A stretch of DNA of 8,090 bases, from the NCBI GenBank assembly GCA_022353185.1, contig JAKRWB010000645.1, positions 1-8,090 on the forward strand, read 5' to 3'. The notes under the pieces are model-generated. The model had not been told where the DNA came from and ran no database searches. It saw nothing but the letters and a program-made list of their open reading frames with translations. The position numbers were made by a program, and so were the translations under genes. The DNA comes from ANME-2 cluster archaeon. Lineage in GTDB: Archaea > Halobacteriota > Methanosarcinia > Methanosarcinales > Methanocomedenaceae. Every line of letters begins with the position of its first letter. Positions within the stretch are counted from its first letter, which is position 1. Shown here piece by piece: positions 1 to 6,139 of this stretch.

Positions 1-2
1 AA

Positions 3-1538
3 CTTGATACACTTCAATCTAAACGCACCGAACTTGCAACCTTGAAAGAAGAAGTTGAATCCAGAATTGCCGAGGTTAATAGTCTTGAATCTGAGAAGGA
101 AAGAGTAGAAGAAGAGTCTGCTGAAATTACTAAGAAGCGGGAGGAACTTGAGACTGTAAAGGCTCGTTTTGAATCTGACAGTGCTGCCCTTCAAACATCA
201 AAGGCAGAATTTGAAGCAGAGCAATCTGAAATTCAGGAAAGAACAAAACAAGTACAGGAAATGCAAGAAAAACTGGATGAACAAATCTTTTCCTTGAAGG
301 GAAAACGCTCCGAAATTGCGTCTTTGAAAGAAAAAATACAATCAAGAATTACAGAGGTTAAAGCTCTCAAGTCTGAAATGTCAGAAAAAGAGGCAGAGTT
401 TGCTGAACTTAATGAAAAGAAGCAGGAATTTGAATCTTTAAAAGCTGACATCGAAGCAGATAATAAAGAAGTGCCAAAATCCATGGCTGATATTGAAGCT
501 CGACGACTTGAACTGCAAGAAAAGTCAAAACTGGCATTGGAGGAGCAAACATCACTTGATGAACAGCTCAAAAGTCTTGAAGTAAAACGTTTAGAACTTG
601 AATCGATTAAAAGCGAAATCGCATATTCTGAGGAAGAGATTAAAACCGCAAAAGCAGAGATTGAAGACAAAGAAAGCGGAATCTCTGGCATGAAGTCGGA
701 AATCGAATCCGACTATGGGGACATAAAATCAAAGCATGAACATGTCCAGGATTTGAAAGAAAATATTGAACTGGAATATTCTGATGTTTTGGAAAAACAG
801 AAATATATAGAATCTCACGCTGTCCAGATCGATTCAAGATATAACGACCTTGTTAGAAAGCAACAGGAAATTTCCAAAGTCCTCTATGAAAAAGATATTG
901 AATACAACCAGTTGCTTAAAAAAGAAACCGAACTAAAAGAACTCAGAAAAAAACATAATTCCAACTTTAATATTCTGGAACAAAAGCGCAAAGAACTTGA
1001 AGATTTTGAAGAAAGACTTGGTGCCAGGGAAATGGAACTCACATGCCTTTCCCTTGATGAAGTCAGGTCAAAATATGAAACTGAACTCGGCGAGATGGAA
1101 CAGCAACGAAATAAACTGCAAGAGATTAAGACAAAGCTTGAATACGAGCAAAAAGAACTGAATCTTATCATCCCTGAAAAAGAGAAACTTCAGACTCAAG
1201 TTGAAAAAGATGTGCTGGATGTAACTCAAAAACAACAGAATATCAAAAAGTTCAAGCAGGAAGTGGAAGCGCAGGCTCGTGAACTCAAACTACAACAGGT
1301 TGAAGTTGCTGACCTGAAGACAAAAGCACTGAATGAAAAGGGTGAACTTGAAGGTATCCACAGGTTGCAGGTAACAATAGCCAATCTGAACAGGGAACTT
1401 GAAAAGAAAGATAAACAGATAAAGACTCTGGAACAGGATAAGGATCGTATTGAGAAGGAATTTAAAGACAAAACTCAAAAATCCAAACTGGCAGATGTAC
1501 ACAGTAAATTGTTTTATCAAAATGTGAAAATTAAATGA
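3..1538 (+). CDS. Long coiled-coil protein with 94-residue repeats, C-terminal part (5' truncated by window edge)
   Basis: The frame is open from base 3, so the TTG at 42 is an internal Leu codon and the true start lies upstream of the window. The 511 visible residues are almost entirely Glu, Lys, Leu, Ile, Ser and Gln in heptad-like order. There is no Trp, only two Pro (encoded near 474 and 1173) and one Cys, so this is a near-continuous alpha-helical coiled coil. A 94-residue unit repeats: LQSKRTEL (base 12), LKGKRSEI (294) and LEVKRLEL (576), each followed by a similar helix; LDEQ precedes the second and third. The end (FYQNVKIK) is short and basic, with no membrane segment or catalytic domain visible. 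SMC/Rad50-like arms, cytoskeletal filaments and surface-stalk proteins can all look like this, and the N-terminal domain that would decide is not present. The function is therefore not assigned. Confidence is high for the gene and low for any role. Confidence 0.85.
   Translation, partial: LDTLQSKRTELATLKEEVESRIAEVNSLESEKERVEEESAEITKKREELETVKARFESDSAALQTSKAEFEAEQSEIQERTKQVQEMQEKLDEQIFSLKGKRSEIASLKEKIQSRITEVKALKSEMSEKEAEFAELNEKKQEFESLKADIEADNKEVPKSMADIEARRLELQEKSKLALEEQTSLDEQLKSLEVKRLELESIKSEIAYSEEEIKTAKAEIEDKESGISGMKSEIESDYGDIKSKHEHVQDLKENIELEYSDVLEKQKYIESHAVQIDSRYNDLVRKQQEISKVLYEKDIEYNQLLKKETELKELRKKHNSNFNILEQKRKELEDFEERLGAREMELTCLSLDEVRSKYETELGEMEQQRNKLQEIKTKLEYEQKELNLIIPEKEKLQTQVEKDVLDVTQKQQNIKKFKQEVEAQARELKLQQVEVADLKTKALNEKGELEGIHRLQVTIANLNRELEKKDKQIKTLEQDKDRIEKEFKDKTQKSKLADVHSKLFYQNVKIK
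12..857 (+). repeat. Three tandem 94-codon (282-bp) degenerate coding repeats
   Basis: Unit starts are at 12, 294 and 576, exactly 282 bases apart, with no indel needed between the aligned copies. Units one and two agree well over the first about 60 residues: KR-x-E-[LI]-A-x-LKE, then SRI-x-EV-x-x-L-x-SE, then KK-x-E-[LF]-E. Unit three keeps the opening (VKRLELESIKSEI) and then drifts. DNA identity is only partial, so this is an old internal duplication of a coiled-coil segment and not a recent tandem repeat. The alignment was made by eye. Confidence 0.6.
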
Positions 1539-1555
1539 AAGCATCTCGTTTTTCA

Positions 1556-1570
1556 AAAAAAAATATAACC
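1556..1570 (+). promoter_or_regulatory. Possible TATA box/BRE for tsr3
   Basis: An A-rich run followed by AAATATAACC lies about 35 bases before the tsr3 ATG. This fits an archaeal BRE-plus-TATA element giving a very short leader. A weak GGA (1591-1593) seven bases before the ATG could serve as ribosome-binding site. The only other feature of this 61-base gap is a 7-bp inverted repeat (1549-1555 with 1571-1577). Confidence 0.35.
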
Positions 1571-1599
1571 TGAAAAATCTTAATCCTTTTGGAATAACC

Positions 1600-2118
1600 A
1601 TGAATGACAATATAGCTCTTATCCCCCTTCATCTGTATCATACAAACCAGTGCGACCCAAAGAAATGCACTGGTAAGAAGCTGTCAAAGTTTCACTTGGC
1701 ACACCTGCACCGGCAGGCAAGCAAATTACCAAGAGGCGCAATATTTTTAGATCCAATGGCACAACAGGCCCTCTCGCCAGCAGATAACTATAGCCAGGGA
1801 ATTATTGTACTGGATTGTTCATGGGAGGAAGTAGAGCGGGTTTTCCCTACATTACAAAAACTCAGGCTTGAGCACAGGGCACTGCCGTATCTGTTAGCTG
1901 CAAACCCGGTGAACTACGGAAAACCTTTTAAGATGGGTACGGTGGAAGCCTTTGCTGCGGCACTGTATATCTTTGGGCATAAAGGTCAGGCCGAAGAGAT
2001 ATTGAACAAGTTCAAATGGGGTCACACATTCCTGGAACTGAACTATGAACCACTTGAAGCATATTCAAAAGCCCGGGACAGTCGTGAAGTGGTCAATATC
2101 CAGCATGAATTCATGTAA
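1600..2118 (+). CDS. tsr3: Tsr3-type rRNA aminocarboxypropyltransferase (DUF367)
   Basis: Tsr3 transfers the 3-amino-3-carboxypropyl group of S-adenosylmethionine to N1-methylpseudouridine in the helix 31 loop of small-subunit rRNA, giving the m1acp3-pseudouridine hypermodification during ribosome maturation. Its SAM site has a SPOUT-like knotted fold. Visible hallmarks are DPKKCTGKKL (residues 19-28), GIIVLDCSWEE (67-77), LPYLLAANPVNYGKP (95-109), EAFAAALYIFG (116-126) and the C-terminal FKWG..FLELNYEPLEAY (138-155). At 172 residues it matches the usual archaeal length, much shorter than the yeast protein, which has an extra tail. The ATG at 1600 is chosen because it places the N-terminal strand and the DPKKCTGKKL motif at the usual distance. 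The stop TAA is followed directly by an in-frame TAG. The gene stands alone on this strand and converges on the ATPase-like gene after 19 bases. One family position, often Ser/Cys just before VEA, reads Gly-Thr here; this is minor. Confidence 0.93.
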   Translation: MNDNIALIPLHLYHTNQCDPKKCTGKKLSKFHLAHLHRQASKLPRGAIFLDPMAQQALSPADNYSQGIIVLDCSWEEVERVFPTLQKLRLEHRALPYLLAANPVNYGKPFKMGTVEAFAAALYIFGHKGQAEEILNKFKWGHTFLELNYEPLEAYSKARDSREVVNIQHEFM

Positions 2119-2125
2119 TAGAAAG

Positions 2126-2135
2126 ATCATATGAT
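2126..2135. repeat. 10-bp palindrome between convergent genes
   Basis: ATCATATGAT is a perfect palindrome in the 19-base gap between the stop codons of tsr3 and the KaiC-like gene. It is too short and AT-rich to be a strong hairpin. It might help end or pause transcription from either side, or may be chance. No T-run follows it. Confidence 0.25.
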
Positions 2136-2137
2136 GC

Positions 2138-2902
2138 TCAAAGTACCCGTGTAGTGGTTTCAAGTTCGAGGCCTTTGGACGTGATTTCGAAACTAATGGA
2201 CCGGTTAGGCACAATAAGTCCTCGCATTTTCCTAATGACCAGCCCCCGCTCAATCTGGGAACCACGTTCTTTTACATAAAACTCAATTACACCATCTGAC
2301 ATGTATTTCAGGGTATTTATGGTAATGTCATCATGCAAACCTGCCCCCACCAGCACAAGATGGATACCGCCGGTAAGTTTACCGATAGATGACATAAGTT
2401 CAATAACCTCAATAACTGAATTAATATCATAAGTCCTGAGGAAATATGATATGGAATCCAGGACACCCCGGTATTTGGGACCATGGTTTTGGGTGATGGT
2501 GTTCTTTAACTGGCTAATGGGGTCAATACTCTGTTTAAGGAACTCTTTAGGAGACATTTTACGTTGCAATTCTGCAGGGAGAATATTGAGAAACCTGGGT
2601 GTATATGCATCTATGAATTCAGCATTTCCACTTTTTTCATATTTTTCAATGTTCCATGAGAATTGTTTCATGTCACCCCTAATCTCGGAAATAGAGTGGT
2701 CTGAGGCAAAATAAAAGGCATTCTCATCCTTTAAAAGCCCGCCATACATGAACTGTTTTGTGAATATCTCGGCTCCAGCTCCGGATTCGGCAATCAGGAG
2801 AAGTGTAGTGCCTGGTGGGATGCCACCTCCCATCTGTAAATCCAAACCTAACACTCCAGTTGTCATCAGTGTTTTTTCCGGGCTTTCGAATGCAAAATCC
2901 AT
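2138..2902 (-). CDS. KaiC/RecA-superfamily protein with degenerate Walker A (probable pseudo-ATPase)
   Basis: The 254 residues form one KaiC/RadA-like RecA fold. The N-terminus TTGVLGLDLQMGGGIPPG (14-31) is the typical lead-in to a P-loop. The loop itself reads AESGAGAE (38-45): the invariant Lys is Ala44 and the following Ser/Thr is Glu45. A Walker B-like strand, RGVLDSISYF (145-154), keeps its Asp. The C-terminal part carries DGVIEFYV (203-210) and KMRG (225-228), as in KaiC-family domains. The fold is therefore kept while classical ATP hydrolysis is probably lost or altered. Related single-domain archaeal proteins are usually called RAD55-family or KaiC-like and are thought to act as regulators or adaptors; the partner here is unknown. 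ATG at 2902 is chosen; TAAGG lies about 9 bases before it. It sits 72 bases downstream of the protease gene on the same strand. It could be co-transcribed with that gene or use its own TATA-like element. Confidence 0.85.
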   Translation of the reverse strand: MDFAFESPEKTLMTTGVLGLDLQMGGGIPPGTTLLLIAESGAGAEIFTKQFMYGGLLKDENAFYFASDHSISEIRGDMKQFSWNIEKYEKSGNAEFIDAYTPRFLNILPAELQRKMSPKEFLKQSIDPISQLKNTITQNHGPKYRGVLDSISYFLRTYDINSVIEVIELMSSIGKLTGGIHLVLVGAGLHDDITINTLKYMSDGVIEFYVKERGSQIERGLVIRKMRGLIVPNRSISFEITSKGLELETTTRVL

Positions 2903-2920
2903 TTGTAAAAACCTTACTAA

Positions 2921-2936
2921 TTTTTAATAAATATAT
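2921..2936 (-). promoter_or_regulatory. Possible TATA box for the KaiC-like gene
   Basis: On the minus strand this reads ATATATTTATTAAAAA, the most AT-rich part of the 72-base gap after the protease gene. Its centre is about 27 bases before the ATG. If used, transcription would begin at or just before the start codon. A TAAGG at 2916-2912 would act as ribosome-binding site only if the transcript begins further upstream, for example by read-through from the protease gene. Confidence 0.35.
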
Positions 2937-2974
2937 CGATGCAATGCTATAATAACTTTTTTGGACTTGTGTAT

Positions 2975-4681
2975 CTAAAACCCATGAACAAGAAACGGTG
3001 CGGTAATCATGAATATCAGCGATGCCAGCATGAGGATTGCAAATGCTGTGGCAATTTTCCCGGCCAATTCACCCATCTGTTCCCCTTTACTGAATAAACG
3101 TGCAAGTATTGAATGGACTGTATCCTTGAACACGTGCCCGCCATCTAGTGGTAACATGGGCAGGCAGTTGAACAATCCCACATAGAAGTTCAGCCAACCA
3201 ATCCAGAGCAGGGAGTTGGCCAGCCAGAACACGCCTACACCCAGGGGTGCGGCCAATCCGATGGGTTCATAGAACATAGAAAGCGTCCCACTAAATCCCT
3301 GGAAACTCCCTACGAAAGGATTGGGGAATGGAAGTACTAAGATTATTACCCAACCTGCCACTCCCCCCATCATCTTCGGAATCATCTGCAGGAAATGTAG
3401 TAGTTCCCTGGCCGGATATTCTCCCACAGACAAGCCTGTAGACCTTGAAATAACTAAAGTTGAAAACTCACTGATACCAATAAAGCCTTTGTCTCCACCG
3501 GATGGGTCTCCTGCCAGGTTGATGGTATAATTGACATTTACATTTTCATTGAGGATACCCAGGGTAATCTCCTGTCCTTTTGTGGTATTTGCCATATAAT
3601 CAAAAAAACCCTGTGTATTGTTTATTGAGATATTGTCGATACTGGTTATCAACATACCTCCCATGAGCCCTGCATTTTCCGCAGGCATTCCCGGGACAAT
3701 ATTTTCGAATCTTGCCCCGCTGATAATGCCGTTTATTTCAGGATCAGGTGTTAATACCACTTCCTGTAATTGTCCGTCATTTTTTGTACTTAATCTTAGA
3801 GATTCATTGGATGGAAGGGAATCAACATATGTGTAGAATGCTGAGGCATTATCTATCTTGTTACCATTTACATGGGTTATGAGGGTAAGGTCTGTCAATC
3901 CCATCTTATCAGCAGGTGACCCCGGCACCACATCCGTTATCATAACATTGGTCACAGCACCGATGTTTCCTATCACAATAAAGAACAGTACGAAAGCTAC
4001 AAGGGCGGTCACGAAATTGGCCATTACTCCGGCTGAGAGTATCCGCACCCTCTGCCTGCGGCCAATTGGCTGTATAACTTGTTTGTCACCAGTTTTTTCA
4101 TCATCTGTTTTGTCACCGGGTGAATCGAAGAGCTGTTCCTCGTCGGGTTCAGCGAACCCGCCAATAGGGATAAGGACCATTATAATTCCCATTGATTTGA
4201 CCTTTACATCTTCCACCTTGCATAAAATTGCATGAGAAAATTCGTGCACTATCAGTGTAACAATTAGTCCGATAAGACCCCACACCAGAGGTATGAACTC
4301 GTTGATCCCAGGTAGCAGGAAAATGTTCCTGAGTTCATGTAGTTCACTGGGAGGGGGCATTGTTTCCTGCTGCAGTGAAAATAACATTGCAATGTCGGAA
4401 AATATGATGAGGGCGAACATCAGGAACATGCCCAATAGCATTAATGGAATGCCCACATCAGCAAATACACGCCAGAAACCCTTTATTCTTGCAATACGGT
4501 CCAGGAACAGCTGTCCTTTTGTAGTGCGTATCATCAACAAAGGACCATGATTGGTGATATTGTACCGCTCAAGTATACCATACTGCTTCAATATAAGTAT
4601 AGTCTGCCAGTATATGGCAAATATCAGCAGGATTTTCCAGTATGACTCAATAAAAGTTATTATAAAATTTGGTTCACTCAA
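2975..4681 (-). CDS. Site-2 protease family (M50) intramembrane zinc metalloprotease with two PDZ domains
   Basis: This polytopic membrane protease should cut transmembrane segments of client proteins, as the S2P/RseP family does in regulated intramembrane proteolysis. The zinc motif HEFSH (146-150) lies in a hydrophobic helix, and the third-ligand motif LPLDGGHV (510-517) follows late in the sequence. Hydrophobic segments fall near 14-32, 74-101, 129-148, 163-176, 217-242, 436-452, 475-502 and 543-562. Between catalytic halves are two PDZ-like domains, about 243-312 (VVPGSPADKMGL) and 322-390 (IVPGMPAENAGL), which probably gate or recognise substrates. A charged Asp/Glu/Lys-rich loop (178-200) follows GGFAEPD. 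At 568 residues it is long for the family because of the doubled PDZ. The start is TTG at 4681, supported by GGAGA ending 9 bases before it and by the lack of an in-frame ATG nearby. It ends in TAG; if that amber codon were read through, 16 more codons would follow. The substrate is unknown. Confidence 0.93.
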   Translation of the reverse strand: MSEPNFIITFIESYWKILLIFAIYWQTILILKQYGILERYNITNHGPLLMIRTTKGQLFLDRIARIKGFWRVFADVGIPLMLLGMFLMFALIIFSDIAMLFSLQQETMPPPSELHELRNIFLLPGINEFIPLVWGLIGLIVTLIVHEFSHAILCKVEDVKVKSMGIIMVLIPIGGFAEPDEEQLFDSPGDKTDDEKTGDKQVIQPIGRRQRVRILSAGVMANFVTALVAFVLFFIVIGNIGAVTNVMITDVVPGSPADKMGLTDLTLITHVNGNKIDNASAFYTYVDSLPSNESLRLSTKNDGQLQEVVLTPDPEINGIISGARFENIVPGMPAENAGLMGGMLITSIDNISINNTQGFFDYMANTTKGQEITLGILNENVNVNYTINLAGDPSGGDKGFIGISEFSTLVISRSTGLSVGEYPARELLHFLQMIPKMMGGVAGWVIILVLPFPNPFVGSFQGFSGTLSMFYEPIGLAAPLGVGVFWLANSLLWIGWLNFYVGLFNCLPMLPLDGGHVFKDTVHSILARLFSKGEQMGELAGKIATAFAILMLASLIFMITAPFLVHGF

Positions 4682-4690
4682 TGATATGGG

Positions 4691-4695
4691 TCTCC
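4691..4695 (-). promoter_or_regulatory. Shine-Dalgarno site supporting the TTG start of the M50 protease
   Basis: On the minus strand this is GGAGA, 9 bases before TTG at 4681. It is the only good ribosome-binding site near the N-terminus, and no in-frame ATG or GTG lies close by, so it decides the start. Confidence 0.6.
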
Positions 4696-4722
4696 GTATA
4701 CTGGGTTTTTTCTAATATCAGG

Positions 4723-4769
4723 TACTGTAATGTATCACAAGATTTTTAAACTTATTCATATACTGTAAT
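4723..4769. promoter_or_regulatory. Divergent promoter region with direct repeat TACTGTAAT around a shared TATA-like box
   Basis: The 96-base gap between the protease (minus) and cutA (plus) contains TACTGTAAT at 4723-4731 and again at 4761-4769. A related ATACTG lies at 4698-4703. Between the two perfect copies is TTTTTAAA (4743-4750), which reads TTTAAAAA on the other strand. For cutA the box is centred about 31 bases before the ATG, suggesting a leader of a few bases or none, in line with the absence of a Shine-Dalgarno site. For the protease it would give a leader of about 40 bases carrying the GGAGA site. The repeats may be an operator for a regulator acting on both genes. This is inference. 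Confidence 0.4.
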
Positions 4770-4777
4770 AAATAATC

Positions 4778-5107
4778 ATGTTTTCTATAGTATATGTTAC
4801 CACAGGCAGCATGGAAGAGGCACGGCAGATTGCAAAGACTCTTGTCGAGATGAAACTTGCCGCTTGTGTCAACCTTTTACCTATAGTGTCAATATACCGG
4901 TGGGACGGTATTCAGGAAGATAATGAAGTGGCCATGGTCATTAAAACTACGTATGAGCAAATCGGAAATATTGAGAAGACCGTAAAGGAGATGCACAGTT
5001 ATACCGTGCCTTGCATAATCTCATTTAGCATTGATGGAGGTTCAATGGAATATCTGGATTGGATAGACGATAATGTAATGCCTGTGGGCACTTTCAGGAA
5101 GAACTGA
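4778..5107 (+). CDS. cutA: CutA1-family protein (divalent-ion tolerance, PII-like trimer fold)
   Basis: CutA1 proteins are small cytosolic trimers with a ferredoxin-like PII-type fold that bind divalent metals such as copper. The name comes from metal-tolerance mutants, but their real role is still unsettled. The 109-residue protein has the family order: IVYVTTGSMEEARQIAKTLV (4-23), LAACVNLLPIVSIYRWDG (27-44), the strand VAMVIKT (51-57), then HSYTVPCIISF (73-83) and a terminal MEYLDWI (90-96). The usual final motif is HPYEVPEI. Here the His is kept, but the Glu after Pro is Cys79 and the Glu after Tyr is Thr76, so metal binding may differ. ATG at 4778 matches the normal family N-terminus. No Shine-Dalgarno is visible, and a TATA-like box about 31 bases upstream suggests a nearly leaderless message. 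The gene is divergent from the protease and convergent with the VWA gene. Confidence 0.93.
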   Translation: MFSIVYVTTGSMEEARQIAKTLVEMKLAACVNLLPIVSIYRWDGIQEDNEVAMVIKTTYEQIGNIEKTVKEMHSYTVPCIISFSIDGGSMEYLDWIDDNVMPVGTFRKN

Positions 5108-5135
5108 TATTTACTGCAGGATTTACCTTTAATGT

Positions 5136-5149
5136 TATTATTTTCTTTC
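5136..5149 (+). terminator. T-rich archaeal-type terminator after cutA
   Basis: The 45-base gap after the cutA stop ends in TTATTATTTTCTTT. Archaeal RNA polymerase commonly terminates at T-rich stretches without a hairpin, so this is a reasonable end for the cutA transcript before it runs into the convergent VWA gene. No hairpin was seen. Confidence 0.4.
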
Positions 5150-5152
5150 CCA

Positions 5153-6133
5153 TCATATTTCGAACATTGGCATGTTTTTTTTGGGTCCAATCATCATTTC
5201 CCTGAAATTGTTCATGAGGCCCTTGGGAAGTGAAGATTCACTGTTTATCTCAGATACTGCCACGCCGAGTTGGCGCATCTTGTTAGCTAAACTCCTGGGG
5301 CTGAAACCTCCGACTCGTTCATCTCCCAATTTATCGTTAGTGAAAAATGGAATATAAGTGGCCTTGACACCTTGTCTTAACATCCTGTTCAGATAGTATA
5401 GTACATTCACCTGGACTTCTATATCGTCTAACAAGATGTTAGTGCCTGTAAAGGGCAGTCCGCCGCCCAATATGAACAATATCCTATCTCCCGGGCGCGC
5501 TTCCCACTCCAGTTGCAACAGTTTTGCCAGTCCAAGGTCAAGCCTGGAGAGACCGCCCCCCTTCATCTTAAGTAGCTCCCTGTGCGGCAGTTGCCACTGG
5601 TTAAATGGCCCATGGGCATCATCATCAAAGGTTATGATATCTATCTCGTCCACATCCCTTCCCAGGCTTTCCACTATTGAAACGGCAGCTATCTTGGCAA
5701 GAATATGCGGAGCCTTTTCAGGTTTCACCACTTGACTCAGTTTATTGCTTTGCCAATCAGAGGTCATCTGGAACGAATTATCAATAAGGATGGCCAGGCT
5801 GGTCCGCTGCTTATCCTTAACATGCGCTCTGGTGATAATAGAATCAAGGCGGCGCCCGTGTGTGCATACCTCCTGGATGGTACGGTCAATACTAATGGTA
5901 CCTTTACCATCGTATGGCAGGTACGCTGTCCGCCCAATCGATGGGGGGACATAAAAATTAATCCTCAGATAACTGTTGCCGATTGAACTGCATTCCCGTA
6001 TCAGGGCATTGTAGGTAAGGTCATGGGGGTGGTCTATGTAAGACACACAGCGCAGTGCCAGGTCACCTTCAATAAGCGGCTCAAAATTATCTTCATGCTT
6101 ATCTTTTTTATCTTTACGCTTCCCTTTGAACAT
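5153..6133 (-). CDS. VWA-domain protein with incomplete MIDAS, partner of the MoxR ATPase
   Basis: This is the last gene of the minus-strand cluster, 326 residues, with no signal peptide or membrane helix, so it is probably cytosolic. A Lys-rich start (3-13) precedes an uncharacterised region (about 15-110) that includes RINFYVPPSIGR. The VWA fold begins at RTSLAILIDNSFQMTS (110-125) and continues through DEIDIITFDDDAHG (162-175), GGGLSRLDLGLAKLL (192-206) and GDRILFILGGGLPF (215-228). The normal metal-ion-dependent adhesion site is DxSxS plus Thr plus Asp. Here DNSFQ replaces the last Ser with Gln122, and the usual T-D-G after the fourth strand is L-G-G (222-224), so the metal site is probably weak or absent. 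MoxR AAA+ proteins and VWA proteins are established partners, in which the VWA protein typically recruits or is remodelled with the client. Its ATG lies 6 bases after the ATPase stop. GTGAT (6143-6139), overlapping that stop, may serve as ribosome-binding site, implying coupled translation. Confidence 0.85.
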   Translation of the reverse strand: MFKGKRKDKKDKHEDNFEPLIEGDLALRCVSYIDHPHDLTYNALIRECSSIGNSYLRINFYVPPSIGRTAYLPYDGKGTISIDRTIQEVCTHGRRLDSIITRAHVKDKQRTSLAILIDNSFQMTSDWQSNKLSQVVKPEKAPHILAKIAAVSIVESLGRDVDEIDIITFDDDAHGPFNQWQLPHRELLKMKGGGLSRLDLGLAKLLQLEWEARPGDRILFILGGGLPFTGTNILLDDIEVQVNVLYYLNRMLRQGVKATYIPFFTNDKLGDERVGGFSPRSLANKMRQLGVAVSEINSESSLPKGLMNNFREMMIGPKKNMPMFEI

Positions 6134-6139
6134 TTTCTA

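Noticed and set aside
42..44. TTG at 42 as the start of the coiled-coil gene
   Set aside because: The frame is open to base 3 and the upstream residues belong to the same 94-residue repeat, so this is an internal Leu codon.
233..691. 152-codon open frame on the minus strand opposite the coiled-coil gene
   Set aside because: It is Ser/Phe-rich, the usual antisense shadow of Glu/Lys/Leu codons, with no domain or ribosome-binding site of its own.
1549..1577. Inverted repeat TTTTTCA / TGAAAAA after the coiled-coil gene as a hairpin terminator
   Set aside because: The stem is almost all A:T with a 15-base loop and is expected by chance in such an A/T-rich gap; it also overlaps the likely tsr3 promoter.
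3858..4235. 125-codon open frame on the plus strand opposite the protease
   Set aside because: It lies fully antisense to a well-supported gene, with no recognisable motif or translation signal.
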